A stretch of DNA of 64,000 bases from Rhopalosiphum padi (Eukaryota > Arthropoda > Insecta > Hemiptera > Aphididae). Below, piece by piece: positions 1 to 12,500 of this stretch. Both the position numbers and the translations under genes were made by a program. The notes below the pieces were generated by a model that was not told where the DNA came from, did not search any database, and saw only the letters and a list, made by a program, of their open reading frames with translations. The first letter of the stretch is position 1; each line of letters opens with the position of its first letter. The stretch is taken from assembly GCF_020882245.1 (NCBI RefSeq), contig NC_083598.1:186001-250000 (forward strand). Reading direction: 5' to 3'.

Positions 1-723
1 TATAAGTCGTCTTTTATCATCAATAAACCAGTTTAATTCAAATTCAAAATAACACTAAATATAAAATGTCACTGCTTTTAATCAGCGTTAATCCATGCAT
101 ATATAATATTATAGATTATAATATACAATTATTTTAACATTCTATGGTAAACCACACATTGTAATTTGTAAGATGACATAACCATTGAAGAATTTAATTA
201 ATTTTCCGTTTTATTCTGCATGTTAAACTCATCTAAATAAAAACACGATTCATGCCATAAGAATTCTACATTTTGGAGTCAAAACTATTTTACGTTATTT
301 TTTTGTTGCGCACGTGTGTGCTATTGCCATACCTACTGTAATAGTTTTATATTATAATTTATAATATGTAGTATTTTTGTATATTATATTATTGTGTTAA
401 TTCAAAATGTATAACCGTCTCTGGTCATTATTTCCTTCAGTGAAATTAATAAAATCGTATAGGTATATTATTATTGTGTTTATGCCATACAGGCATAGTG
501 AATCGTTATTAAGTTATCATTTCTACAAGGTTTTTATTATTCTTAAGTATTACATGAGAAATACTATAAAGAAATATTTCTGTGTATATTTTGTATACAC
601 GAGATTTGGCAGTTTGATTTTAAAGAATCAATTCACAAAAGTGTAGTGAATATATCGATATAATTAAAATGGTTTAAATTTTGTGTGAAATTTTAATAAA
701 TATTTTTGGAATAGTTTATAGAT

Positions 724-867
724 AAATGTTGTTAGCTCTGATATTTCCGATTCGCGAGTTATGTATATATATATCATACCTCTATGCATGTATATATTGC
801 CCGTAAGGGTATAGCTATCATATAGAGGTACATAACCTCGCGAATCGAAAATATCAGAACCAACATT
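724..867. repeat. Imperfect inverted repeat (hairpin element)
   Basis: Left arm AATGTTGTTAGCTCTGATAT and its continuation TTCCGATTCGCGAG pair with the reverse complement of the right arm (AATGTTGGTTCTGATATTTT, then CGATTCGCGAGGTTATG). The arms are about 45 bp around an AT-rich centre. It looks like a small palindromic MITE; superfamily and target duplication not determined. Confidence 0.6.
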
Positions 868-1429
868 GGGCAAAACTCTGTTCGCCCAAAAATAACCCTT
901 CGCTTTTCGCCCAAGAATATTATAGCACTTTTTGACCACATTTTTATAATACAAATTTTGGGAATCACTTTATTATTTATTTGTGTAGATAAGTTTTATA
1001 AAGCCATTTAGCATTACCCAGAGAGTACCATGAGGAGACGGCTTTTATTACTCTCCAAAAATGTATTGTGTATTTGTAGATATTATAAACTAAAACAAAA
1101 AAGGTGGGCAAGTGCAAATTATCAGAAGATTAATGAAATTAAAATGTTGAAACGTCAATATTTTCATAAAAATTAACTCTACAAAATATCTATCTTCAAT
1201 TTTTTTGAAAATAATTAAATAAAAAAAGGTACCTAGGCAAGTGGATATCGCTCTGCTGTATAGTAGAGATGGACACTAGTGAAATAGGTTACTATTGTCA
1301 CTATTATGGATGTGTTAAATTTGAATGCAATGACAGGTGTCATTGTATACGAAAAACGATTTTGAACAAAGATGATTTGTCAGTATAGGATAATTAGTAG
1401 GATAATATATTATATTTTTACCTATATTT

Positions 1430-2250
1430 AAATTGTAATATATCGTTATTTTACGCGATTTCGTAAAAAAATAAATTTCATACACTCATAAAATTTTTTT
1501 CTATATTGACGCTGCAGGAATTTTACAGTGCACAAATTTTTTTTTACAGTTACTTGAAGGAAAACTTATGTATAACCTTGTATAGGTAAAAACCTTAGGT
1601 ATAAATCACAAAAATTTTACGAATTCTCAACTTCAAAATTCCTTGCAAATTTTCGCGATTTTGATATATTTCATAAACATTTGACCTTTAAATGCTTATA
1701 AACAAAAATTGTGAATAACGATTTTTGATTTTTTTTACTACAATAAGTTCAACATATAATAAACCTTGTATTAAATTTTAAAAATTTTTTGGATAGCCAA
1801 TTTTTTTTCATAGTCGTTTCAAAAAAAAAACTTAGAAAAATCGAAAATTTTTAATTGTCTATAAATAGCTTAAAAAAGATTAAAATATTTTTAAAATTTA
1901 ATCGTAAGTAGATAACGCTAATATAAACATTTGGTGAAAATTTTGAATATTTACAATGATTCGTTTTTGAGTTACAGCTAAATAAAAAAATCGATTTTGT
2001 CAAAAACTGATTATGCGTAAAAATTCCCATTTTTCTATCACTTTTTTAGGGTTTTTCCTAACGCTTTTAAAAACTACTGAAATTTTTTTAATTTTGACCC
2101 CCTAAAGAACTAGATGAATTTTCTTTTTCAAAGAGGGCTGAAGTCAATTGTCAAAGCATTATTTCTACTCCAAAACGTGATAACAGACGTAAAAAAAAAC
2201 ACAGATCGTTGTAAAATCAATACAATCATCACTTCGTTCAGAATCTAAAA
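1430..2250. repeat. Dispersed repeat, copy 1
   Basis: A long non-coding stretch with oligo-A/T tracts and phrases such as TAAATAGCTTAAA and TTTGGTGAAAATTTTGAATA. These recur, diverged, in 24190-24530 (TAAATAGCTTAAA, TTTTTGGTGAAAATTTTAAA). The right part ends near CACTTCGTTCAGAATCTAAA. Two related copies in one window make this a dispersed repeat. Type unknown; the boundaries are approximate. Confidence 0.5.
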
Positions 2251-2765
2251 TGTTAATATAAAAAATATAAATCGTCAAATTATAGTTATTAAATTTATGG
2301 TTTATAATAATTAAATTTTATTAATAATTTTTTTTTTTTTGAATTTAAGCGTAACTTGGAAATTTATTAGGAGGAAAATATATATACTTCCATATTAATA
2401 TTTAATATATAATAATATATTATTGATTATTATTATATTACTTACTTCTTATTTATATATCTTATGAAGGGGAAATGCCCTCCTTGTCCCAAGTTTACGC
2501 CTATTGAGCTATAGGATATAGTTAATGTGTTTTAATTTAACTGAACAAATTTTTACAATGAAGAGCATTTAATGCGTTTGATATAAAACTAACAAAATAT
2601 TTTGCACTTGCAAGATATATTGCTCTTAATTGTTAACTACCAATTTCAAGAGTTATCATTATGTAGCATATACATCATGCGAAATGTACCATTATTAAGA
2701 AGTATAAGTACTTACTAGTTACTACACATACACTATATAAGTCATATAAGTGAAGTTAATATATA

Positions 2766-2935
2766 CAGTGAAAATTCTTTATAACGAAACTCGTTACTAC
2801 GAAAAACTCTATAATATATAACGTAAATATTACATTAAAATGGTTGGTTTGATTTATAACCTATTATACCTTTTATACCCTTTCTATGTTACGAAAACTC
2901 TCTATAATGAAAGAAATCTCTTGGTTCCAGGGCCG
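2766..2935. mobile_element. Tigger/pogo-like transposon end, truncated
   Basis: It starts CAGTGAAAATTCTTTATAAC with repeated TATAACGAA/CTCTATAATG motifs and CTCTTGGTTCC near its right limit. This is the layout of Tigger/pogo terminal regions (CAGTnGAAC... TATAACGAA... GGTTCC). The other terminus is absent; a hAT-like end begins at 2936. Confidence 0.45.
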
Positions 2936-3005
2936 GCTTGAAGGTAGTTCGAACTGCGCAGTGGCACAGGGCCTCGCGGATTGAAAGGTCCCGCGGGCAG
3001 CAGCG
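2936..3005 (+). mobile_element. hAT-like terminus (CAGGGCCGG...), partner end not found
   Basis: CAGGGCCGGCTTGAAGG followed by GGCACAGGGCCTCGCGG resembles the terminal inverted repeat of hAT-type elements seen elsewhere in this window (27912-28328). I could not find a matching inverted end downstream, so the extent is unknown. Confidence 0.35.
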
Positions 3006-3297
3006 TGTTGTAAAATTATATTTTAGACATTTTTAATATACGTTGCAAACGGAAAAAATTAAATTAATTTTTGTATGTAAATAATAAATGCTCAGTTACT
3101 AAATTGTATTGAGACATTGAGTTCATAGTATTCATACCAATCGGCTATCACTAAATATAATATTAACTGCAGTTAACAGTTTGGCTTAAACGAGATAGGT
3201 CCATAGACCATGTATTCAATTAATGACTCAGATTCAAATCGAATTATCCCCGAGATGTCTATGAAATAAAATAATAATGACTAACAGCCACTAAATA

Positions 3298-3849
3298 GAG
3301 GCGTATGTAATTTGCGCCATTATTCACCTAATTCAAACTGTAATTAGCGCCACTGTTAAATAACTAAATAATAATTTTTTTTTTGACAGATTAACAATAT
3401 ATTATAATTTTAATCATTGATCAATCAAGTTAATTTAAATTCTAGAAAATGATTAAATTTATTAATTTATAAATAGTTAAAATAATAACAACACTAACAA
3501 TTTTTAGACTTATGAACTTTTCGATGTATAAAATTTGCAAATAACAACAAATCTTTGTTTCTGGTACTTTTAATAATTTCATCAATATTTTTATCCATTA
3601 TTTAAACTTTTATATAATTATTTGATTGCTGATATTAATATATATATAAGTCTAATTTAAGAACCTCTCACCTCCAACATTAGCTTCTGCTTATAGGGGG
3701 TGAGCAAACTTACTATGTTATATTTATGAAAATTATGTTATTGTTTGTTTACAAATGTATTATTATTGAAATACATACGTATACTTAAATTTACCTACTG
3801 GTGGCGCAATTTACAAGTAACAAAATTGGCGCAAAATACCATCTCCCGT
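3298..3849. repeat. Candidate MITE with GCGCCA-containing inverted ends
   Basis: The left end (GTAATTTGCGCCATTATTC, then AATTAGCGCCACTG) and the reverse complement of the right end (GTATTTTGCGCCAATTTTG, then AAATTGCGCCACCAG) carry two GCGCCA blocks in the same order and similar spacing. The interior is AT-rich and non-coding. No clean target duplication was found; the boundaries are approximate. Confidence 0.45.
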
Positions 3850-4780
3850 CCTAAAAAGGCCTCGAAAAAACATTTCTCACATAGCCCCGTTATTCATCAA
3901 GCCGTCCTGCTTGGTCCCATACAATTCGTTATAGAAAGTTTTTCTTGTAGTTGATTAAGAATGCTCACCAAAAATAAAGTATTATACTCGTTATTGTCTT
4001 AAAAATTAAATCTATGATCGTAAAATTGGCACTTGACCATACTATAATAAATAATAATAACTATATTGTTTCTAGTTTTTGTTGCATGTATATGTTGTAT
4101 ACTTGTATACAATGTATGAGTTGTATAGCTCATATTAATGAGCTACGGTACGCAAAAAAACATGCCTTCAATGTTCAATCTACACAAAACGTTGTATTTA
4201 ATATACATTTTGTAATTGAGTACATGAAAAATGAATACAATTTCATTTATCTATAATCACTTATTATGTATAAACGGAATGATGAGTAATATGAGAGAGG
4301 ATTTCTTGAGCAGTTGAGCCTGAGTGTACGCATGGGTGGGTGGCATTCAAATGTAAATTCGAGTCACGGACGCAATTTTGCGCGGGTAAACGAATAATTA
4401 TTTATAAAACATTGGTTGGTATAGGGATAAACGTATAGAGGATTTCTTCACGAATTAATCGATTATATTATTAGGTAGGTAATAAGGTTGACTTATGTAA
4501 TATCGCCGCTATATTGGAATAAAATAAATTAAACACTCGTGGGCCGTGGCAAACCGAAAGAATTTCTCTTTTCAGACTTTTAGCGATTACATTTTTGGTG
4601 CTTTAGTAAGATATTAAAATTTGAAAAATAATTCACACAATGACCATGCTGATATTTACTATTGTAAATTATATGGGTACATATTACATAAAACATATAT
4701 ATAAGGTAGGGGTTTTACGTTTTAGTACACACTAAATTATGATTATCAAATGATTAAAAAAAAACAATAAAAACAATAAG

Positions 4781-6091
4781 AGAGAACGTCTTATTAAAAA
4801 CGTGCGGCGGCGGTGGCGTCGATGATGATGTATATATTATATTATAATATATATAATAATAATAGTAATATACATATACATATAATATAAGTGTATGTGT
4901 GCGCGCGTACATCGGAATAATGAGAATGAGTGAGTGAGAGAGACCACACGTTCGACAAATCCACGATATTCGGCTCGGCGCGCGTGGTCGCACTGCTCGC
5001 CTGTGGCGCCGGGGTAGGTGGCGCCCCGTGCGTGGAGACATGGTACTCTGGGCTGCCGGCGGGTAGCGACGGCTGTGGCGAGCCGGTGTTGCAGCGACGC
5101 GACGTCGGTGTGGCGGTTGCACATGGTGTGGCGGGGCAGTGAAACGTTACCACCGGGCTGGCGGCATAGTTACACCACGACGTCGGCGGCCGTCGTCATT
5201 CCCGTTTTCTTTACACGACGCACGCACGAACACACGCTGCGCGTCCTCCGCCTCGACGACCCGCGTTCCATTCCAATCCACACACGCACGCACGTACACA
5301 CACGTAAATGCCGTGTGTGCGCTCGTCGCCGTTTGGCTTGGCTCTCTTACTCGTCAGTCTCGTACCGATCGGCCGACTAATAGTTCCGTGGTTGTCGCTT
5401 CTGTAATATTTTATCGGAACAAAAATAATCTAAATATTATTATTATCGTTGTTATTTATTATTATTTCCATCATCATTGTTATTATTGAAATATATATAA
5501 ATACATAATTAAATATTCGGTATAATTGTGCGTGTGTGGAGTGTATAATATTATCATGTGTAACTGGTTTGTTTGTCGACGAAGGTTTGACTCTTTCCGA
5601 TTGCATGTCACGTGTTAGGAAGAATCTACGAAAAATAATAATATACTTTTTAATAACCATCACTGTCGTTCGCCGTTCGTGTTTTCTGTGATTTCGTTTG
5701 AATCCGGTGGCGCTGTGCGTAACAGTATCGATCACACGTTTGCTGTAATAATAATATTGTTGTGCTGCCGGCGTGGTTACGGAGCGAAATGACCACTGTT
5801 TACAGTTCCGTGGCTGCAGCTGTCGTCGTTGTCGCCGTTGACGGCGGTGGTACATTATAACGACGACGACGGCGGCGGCGGCATCGTCTGGGACGACGCC
5901 GCACGGACGACAACGGTCGGCCCGACACGGATGCGTCCGGAAAACGTGGTGCGCACGCCGCGATCACATATCAAGGTGCCGCCGCCGCCGCGCGCGCGTC
6001 ACGCCGGTCGCCGGCGGACCAGCGCAGTATTCGGTTCGGCGGGTCGGCGGAAGTAGTGGCCACCAAATGCGAGGCGGCGTTCACGTGTTTT
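4781..6091 (+). promoter_or_regulatory. Dad: GC-rich presumptive Dad promoter and 5' leader
   Basis: Base composition rises sharply from the AT-rich flank at about 4790, with many CpGs at 4970-5390 and 5810-6060, leading directly into Dad exon 1. An initiator-like TCAGTC lies at 5354-5359, with AGTTC (an RGWYV-type downstream element) at 5382-5386, one base off the canonical spacing. No TATA box stands out at a usable position. Several short frames here are low-complexity Arg/His/Ala translations of GC-rich and CA-rich sequence, not genes. Transcription start and leader splicing cannot be set from sequence alone. Confidence 0.45.
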
Positions 6092-6129
6092 ATGTTCATG
6101 TTCAGGAGGAGGCGGACGGCATTAGCTAA
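6067..6129 (+). other. Upstream ORF overlapping the Dad start codon
   Basis: An ATG at 6067 opens a 20-codon frame ending at TAA 6127-6129. It is out of frame with Dad and overlaps both candidate Dad ATGs (6092 and 6098). Its context is weak (C at -3). If the leader is included in the transcript, scanning ribosomes would meet this ATG before the Dad starts, so it could dampen translation. Regulation is inference; the ORF itself is read directly. Confidence 0.45.
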
Positions 6130-6554
6130 ACGCTTGTGGAAGGCACGGGTGCGCCGAGACAATGAAGCCAGGTGTACGGAAAAGACCTCGGCGTCCGCCG
6201 CAGCCGCTCAGTCACCAGTAGCAGCGACGGCGACATCACTTCCATCAGCGCACCCGTCACCGCCAATCGAGTCGGACGAACGGCAGTTCCGCAACGCGTT
6301 GTTTAAGCGGCTGGATGATAGACAGCTGGAGACACTGCTTCGTGCCGTGGACACTGGTGGCGTGGACGCGACTGAGTGTGTGGCCGTCCGGCCGTTCCTG
6401 TTCGCTGATCCGGCGGTCATATGCTGTCGGCTGTGGCGGTGGCCCGACCTCAGGACCGTCGAACAGCTAAAGAACACACCATCCTGCCAGTCGGCCAAAC
6501 AACCTGATATGGTATGTTGCAACCCGTATCACTGGAGCAGACGATGTGAAATCG
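6092..6554 (+). CDS. Dad: Dad exon 1: N-terminus and MH1 domain
   Basis: The frame is open upstream back to a TAA at 5858-5860, but 6092 is the first in-frame ATG. A second ATG at 6098 gives MFRRRRTALAKRLWKAR, which aligns exactly with the start of vertebrate SMAD6/7, so 6098 may be the true start (374 aa). Both ATGs have poor context (T at -3). After an Ala/Ser/Pro-rich stretch, MH1 runs from about ESDERQF to CEI. It contains LxxRQLETLLRAV, the RLWRWPDLR block, and VCCNPYHWSRRC with the Cys/His zinc ligands expected for MH1. The exon ends at 6554 with donor G|GTAAGC, phase 1. It is strongly GC-rich, unlike the downstream exons. Confidence 0.93.
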
Positions 6555-9500
6555 GTAAGCACTTTTACTTTTATGCTTGACTTACTTATTATACGTAATA
6601 TATCTTAACCTTTGTCACTTAACTGTGTGTCGGCTAAGAGTTTTCGCATCCACGTATTTTTCCTATTTCTAAAAACTCATTATCGGTAGTCGGGTACTCA
6701 GGTGAACGGATTGGACCAATCATTTAAAAAAATGTTTTCTTATGTTGGTTGAGAGTCGTCCGTTTGGACTAAACGAATAGTATTCTCAATCATACATGTA
6801 TTTTTATAGGAATCTTGTCTCGTCCATCGTGTAATATTGTTATTGTGCGAATGTTGTTTTTATTCACACCGTGATATTGTTACAAATTTAACCTTCATCC
6901 GTCGCGCCTTTTTTCCAGGATTTCCTATCTATACATCGCTGATAAGACAACAGCACATGATGGCGGTGGCATTTTTATGTGATGTATCGCACAACGGTGC
7001 GCAGACAGTATGTAATTTAATATTCTCGGAACTCGCCGCCGTGTTTGTTGTGATAAGAGAAAATGATAAGATCGGCTGACACGTTCAGTTTAATATAATA
7101 ATATATACATAAACATCTATTTCTACATAATATAATTTTGTATGTATGCATATTATTTACTACATTATGTACTTAGAGAGAGAAAGAGTGAGTGGGGGAT
7201 AAACACAAAACGGAACATTGCGACTGAGCGGCGCCGGTTTCGTTAATTGTACGGCGGCCAATAATTCTCGTAAAAAAACAACGTTTTGCGAATACCGTAG
7301 CAGCTTAATGAGTGTTTTTTTATCATCCTGTCGTTTTTTTACATTTTAAATTATAATATTTTGATCCCTCACTCGTACGCCGCTGTTGTGTATTATGTTG
7401 TCATTAAACACGTATAAGTACATCTAAATCTTACTCTGTCCGTTTCGCGTATATTAAACCGTATATAGTTAGTGTACCTATATTAATAATAATATAATAC
7501 TATCCACCGATCCAATTGCGTCACACTTCACCTGGCCCGACGCCGCCGTCGTAGTCGCCGTCGGGCCGGATGAGAAATAAATAGCGCGCAGACCCGGTCA
7601 CGCAACCCAACGGCGCCACCAGTTCCGCCACGGCGCCCAACCGCGCGCGCGTCTCCCCCTCAGCCCACTGTTCCGACCGCGTACGTCTTTCTCCGCCAGG
7701 TCTGCGGTGTGACTGTGGCGTCGGCGGTACGTTACATTACGGACGTGACGTCCGTCATCACATTCCTTCGGCCAAAGGTACGAAAATAATAATATAATAC
7801 CTAATAATAATAAATAAAAAAACTCATTTGGTTATTTAAAAATCGACGATCATTGTCCATATAGTTCTCCCGACGCGCGCAACCCGAACAGCGCAAGTGG
7901 AGTCGCTTTTTATTATTATTATGTTTTATTTATAAATAATGGTCGGCGCCACATGTATAGTTTGTACACGTTTTGGCACACGTTGGTCGTATTTACGTTG
8001 GACGAAAACCAGGAAAAAAATAACGAAATAATCGTATTTCTCGATAAACCTCCTCCTCCTCCTCTTCATCCATCTTCGGACTTCTAGTTTCTAAAAAATC
8101 CATTACGAGTGTATGTGTCTGTATCTATGTATATGTGTGTGCCCGAGCGAGCGTGTGTGACTGTACGGCGTATAAATAGTCTGCCGGCGTACCAGCGTGT
8201 ACAAATGGATAATGCAAACTTGTGTGGTCCTCTCGTACGCCGACAGAACGGAGAAAGAAGAAAAAAATCTGTGATGTTTTTTCACTGTTGATATCCATAA
8301 ATATTCATTACGTGTCGTGGTAGTTGTAGTGGTATTATATATTATTTGTTAGTATTGTGTATACATTATAATATTTTGATTTTTTTTCGTCCACAATATT
8401 ATAATAATATTATTATTGATAAATCGACGACGGTTTTCTGACGTAATGAATAATAATAATAATAACAATACATTTTGCGATTATCAGTGAATAATAGCTG
8501 CTGCAGGTCTTGCACTTATTTTACCAAAAATATTATATGCACACAATATTATGTTTATTTTGTAGGAACTTTAATAATAACGTTATTACAGAACCTATAG
8601 GTAATGAATTAGTAAAAGTTTCTGACACGGTCTGCGTGGTCTCGTCGGGAAGGTCCGAGTAGAAAATACATATTATAACAACACCATTCATGTATAAATA
8701 CTTATATTGTTGCGTTTCGTATTGTTTTAGAACGACCTCCGCCACCATACTCAAGGTTCGTAAAGGAAAAACTGAAACCTGAAGGTAAGTGTTCATTTTT
8801 TTAAACACTATTATTTAATACTTTGTGCATAGTCACCTAAACTTGTACTTTTGTAATTTATGTATATTCTGCGACTACTTTACTGTAATAAAAAAGCTAT
8901 GTTTTGTGTTGAAAATATACTTCGGTGAGTTACACGTACACGTTTTATTATACTATTTGATTATCCAAAGTAAAAAATTCAGTGGCACAAGGCCAAAAAA
9001 TGACGGCGTCAGTGACTTTCAATTTCACTCCGATTTATCGGGTCGAAGAGCTCTGGTCCCTATAATAACTAATAACTAATAAGTAAAGTAGAAATATTTA
9101 ATTTAATTTTAATTTTTTTATAATACACATATAAATAGTTGAATACATTTAAATTATTTAATTTACAATGACTAAATAAATTTTAAGTTTCTTTCGATTT
9201 TATTTTTTAATGATTATTAACAAGAATTTATTTAAATTACGTTTCTTTTAAATTGTTTTTATATTTTTCATATTCTCACCTATATTTACAAATGTAAAGT
9301 TATTTTAATATGAAAGCATGTTGTGTTATTGACAATTCTTGGCAGTTTCTTTTAAAAAATAATTAATTTGGTTATTATTTATGATATATATACAACTTGT
9401 CCTAAAAATACTGTGTTTAGTTTAAACAATTCTCAATTATTATTGAACAAACTACTAAATTAAACTCTTACAACCATATTTAACATAGTGTAAACATCTT

Positions 9501-12500
9501 ATCTTATTGGACGAATTCTCAAAAGTATTATTTTTATAGCGCTAGTTTAAATTGCTTTTGTGGTAGAAATATTAGGAGTACTTATTATTTTTTGACGAGA
9601 GAGGCCAAAATTGCTGAAAAGTAATCTTCCGGTTGCGTATATTTGAAACGACGCCTACCCCGAATAAAAGCGTTGTAAACTGTTCCGGTGTTTCTTAGAA
9701 GGGTGAAAAGCGATCTGGAATTCACCCCTTAAAAATTCCTAATCCTGCAGGCGACAGCAGCCCGGAGCAGGTACATGTGCATTGTCCCGGTCCACCCTCT
9801 TAGACATGCTCATATAACGACCTCGGTGAATAATAATCCGTTCGAGTGGAAGCTTGAAGATTAGCTTGCTAGTTCCGTTGAATTTCCGGATTGTCAATAT
9901 AAACTATAGCGAGGGTGAAAACAAAAGAATAAGGAAAATATAGGGCTATTAAAAAAGATATGTGAAATGCAGTAAGGTGGAAATAATATTTGAAATACAA
10001 AGAGTGGTATAAACTTTGATTGCAGTTTTTTATCCTTGGAAAGTTGTGAATTTATTAGTGGTTCAATAAAAGGCGTAAAAATATTTATTAAACAAATTTT
10101 TTCTTAGAAATTCTTGTAGTCTGTAAACATTTTGTCGATTTAAATTTAGGTAAGTATCTACATAATATGATAGCGAAAAACTATTATGCTATTTAAACTT
10201 TAAACATTTGGATGCTGTTATTGTATGATGGACTATTTAATGACAATTATATACTATTATTATTATTTCGTGCAAAAATAATAAACATTTTATGTAATAT
10301 ATTTTTGGCTATTTACAACGTATTTAACGATATATATAGTAATTAAACGACTAAATCATGACACAATTAAAATTGTTGACATAATTAGTCATATATCTAC
10401 TTTAATCGTAAATATACATATTATATGTATTTGATGATGTTTATGCAATTGTTATGAATTATATGATTCATAACTCATACGAATACTATTTAATTTGTTT
10501 TTTTATTGGAAATTAGTTGATTTTGTATATATAGTTGTATAATATAAAATAGTTTATATGGTTTATCATTATTGTCGTTTGTGGCAGTCAAATTTAAAAA
10601 TAATAATTGAAACAACCTTGTGTAAATATATAATATATATATATATATATATTATGTTTATGACCATTGGATTATTTAAAACGTTAGTATATAATCCTTA
10701 TATATATATGAAAGAAGAATAGGCCTTTTTTATGTTCCAATTTTGTGACGACACTATTAAACTTTTTTCCAATTTTTTTTGTTTGGTGGGGAAGGGGTTG
10801 AGTTGTATTAAAGATTATGGGGTTTTAGCGTATCATTTAATTATTTAATTAATTAATTAAACGATTTTTTCTACGAGTCAATCGCTCTTATTATTTCCAA
10901 TTTCATTTTATTTATCATTTCAGTTATAAATATCATAAATTAAGTTAAATTATAAAAATTATTATATATTACATGGCTAGGCTTTAAATAGTTTAATTAT
11001 AATAAAACATCAATTAATATATGAATCGATTATTTAACACATGTTTGAAGTCGGGTTATTCAGCTTTAGTCAACTATTATAATAGGCACACAAAAAAATC
11101 ATTAAGAAGTCAATACACTTTGTTTTTAGAACATTTCGTATTTATATAGACCTCTGAAGCCCTAATTGTAATGATGTGTGGTTGTTGTTGATTGTTTTCA
11201 TTTTAATATTTACAATGTTATAATATTACTCTTATTATGCTAAGTTTTGAGATGTCACATCTAATGATTTTGTTTGGCTAATTTAGATAAATTAGATTCA
11301 AAATAATTTTCTATTTGCTTTAACGAAGTGTCAATAAAATTATTATTACGTTTAAATGATGAATGAAAAATAAATTATGTTTATAAACTGGGTGATGTCT
11401 ATAAAAATAACAAGTAAGCGCTAGTGTGTGTTGCGCGGAGAGATGCAAGGACAGATGACGATGGGTCCTGTGGAGAGTGCGAATCGGAGAATCATTCCTC
11501 GGGAATGTGGTCATTTTATCGAGAACAGCAGAAATTATATACAAAACAGCATCACAAGAACTGTTGCAGTATGTACCATCGCCGCAACTCCTCGTCTGTA
11601 GATTTTTTTCTCACACAATAGAAATGTTACAGATTGTTTTTTCTCTTCATCAGACTATCTGATCGTAGGTGTATAAATATTCTGTACAGTATACTCCCGT
11701 ATAGTTTTGTTTCTTATATAATATATATTTTTATATTTTTTAAAATATATAAAACATGTTTATATATAATTATAATATATATATATTGTATAAATGCTGC
11801 CATTGGTAATATCTATCCTGAGATATTGTTAGATATATTTCTGAAGTCAAGTTCTAATTTTCTTAGACGAAATTGAAAAAAAGCTATCGAGTTATTAACA
11901 TCCTATAAAGTATAAACTATGTTTAATGTTAATGGTTCGTTTAATCGTGTAAATCGTATAACACTGAACGAGAATTATTGTCGTCGTCGATAACAGATTT
12001 TGTATGGGAAGTTGTTTAATATGATAATGGCGATGACGGCCAGAACAGCGCTTAATGGTAAAACATTAAGCAACAATAAATTATAATGTGATATAAATGA
12101 CTTGCAGTTACATAATAGTATAATACATATTATGATACTTGATGTCGCTGTTATTCTGTATAACAGTAAACATTGATATAATATTACGGTCGACAAAAAC
12201 ATATTTACTAAAATATGAATTTAACTATTAAATAAATTATACACATCTTGAAAAATAATAACGGAGGATTGAGTGAAATTTGTAACAGCGTTAAATAAAA
12301 AAAAATATTTTTCATTTTCAGATCGTGCACCCAGTGAATGTAGTTGGGATAGTAATGATGACGAACTTCGTGGCTCGTTTAGCACTGACGGCGACGGTAA
12401 GCATTATTTGATTTTTAGATTAACTCTAATGCGTAATTAGATATTTGTCTAATAGTTACATTGTTGTGTGCGTGTACAATATGCACGTACTACATACTAG

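Larger units (their letters stand above)
1..4780. other. Intergenic, repeat-rich; no gene recognised
   Basis: AT-rich DNA with no supported coding region. It holds an inverted-repeat hairpin (724-867), a dispersed repeat (1430-2250), a Tigger/pogo-like end (2766-2935) abutting a hAT-like end (from 2936), and a candidate GCGCCA-rich MITE (3298-3849). Short frames here have no family resemblance. Confidence 0.75.
6555..8730 (+). other. Dad: Dad intron 1
   Basis: Mostly AT-rich, with a GC-rich block at 7190-7790. That block holds a Mad/Medea activating-element-like site (7221-7235) and an exon-like 78-bp segment (7700-7777). A TATAAATA at 8171-8178 sits in otherwise GC-rich sequence and could belong to an alternative promoter. 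No protein-coding gene is recognised. Confidence 0.8.

Noticed and set aside
664..954. 96-codon minus-strand frame
   Set aside because: It runs through the inverted repeat at 724-867 and has no recognisable domain; explained by the repeat.
5430..5855. 141-codon minus-strand frame upstream of Dad
   Set aside because: Its translation is an Arg/His-rich stretch turning into Ile/Asn runs, typical of reading GC-rich then ATT-rich simple sequence; no domain and no conserved start.
11424..11621. 65-codon frame considered as an extra Dad exon
   Set aside because: An acceptor-like CAG precedes DDDGSCGECESENHSS in the right phase, but no good donor follows and exon 2 already joins exon 3 in phase.
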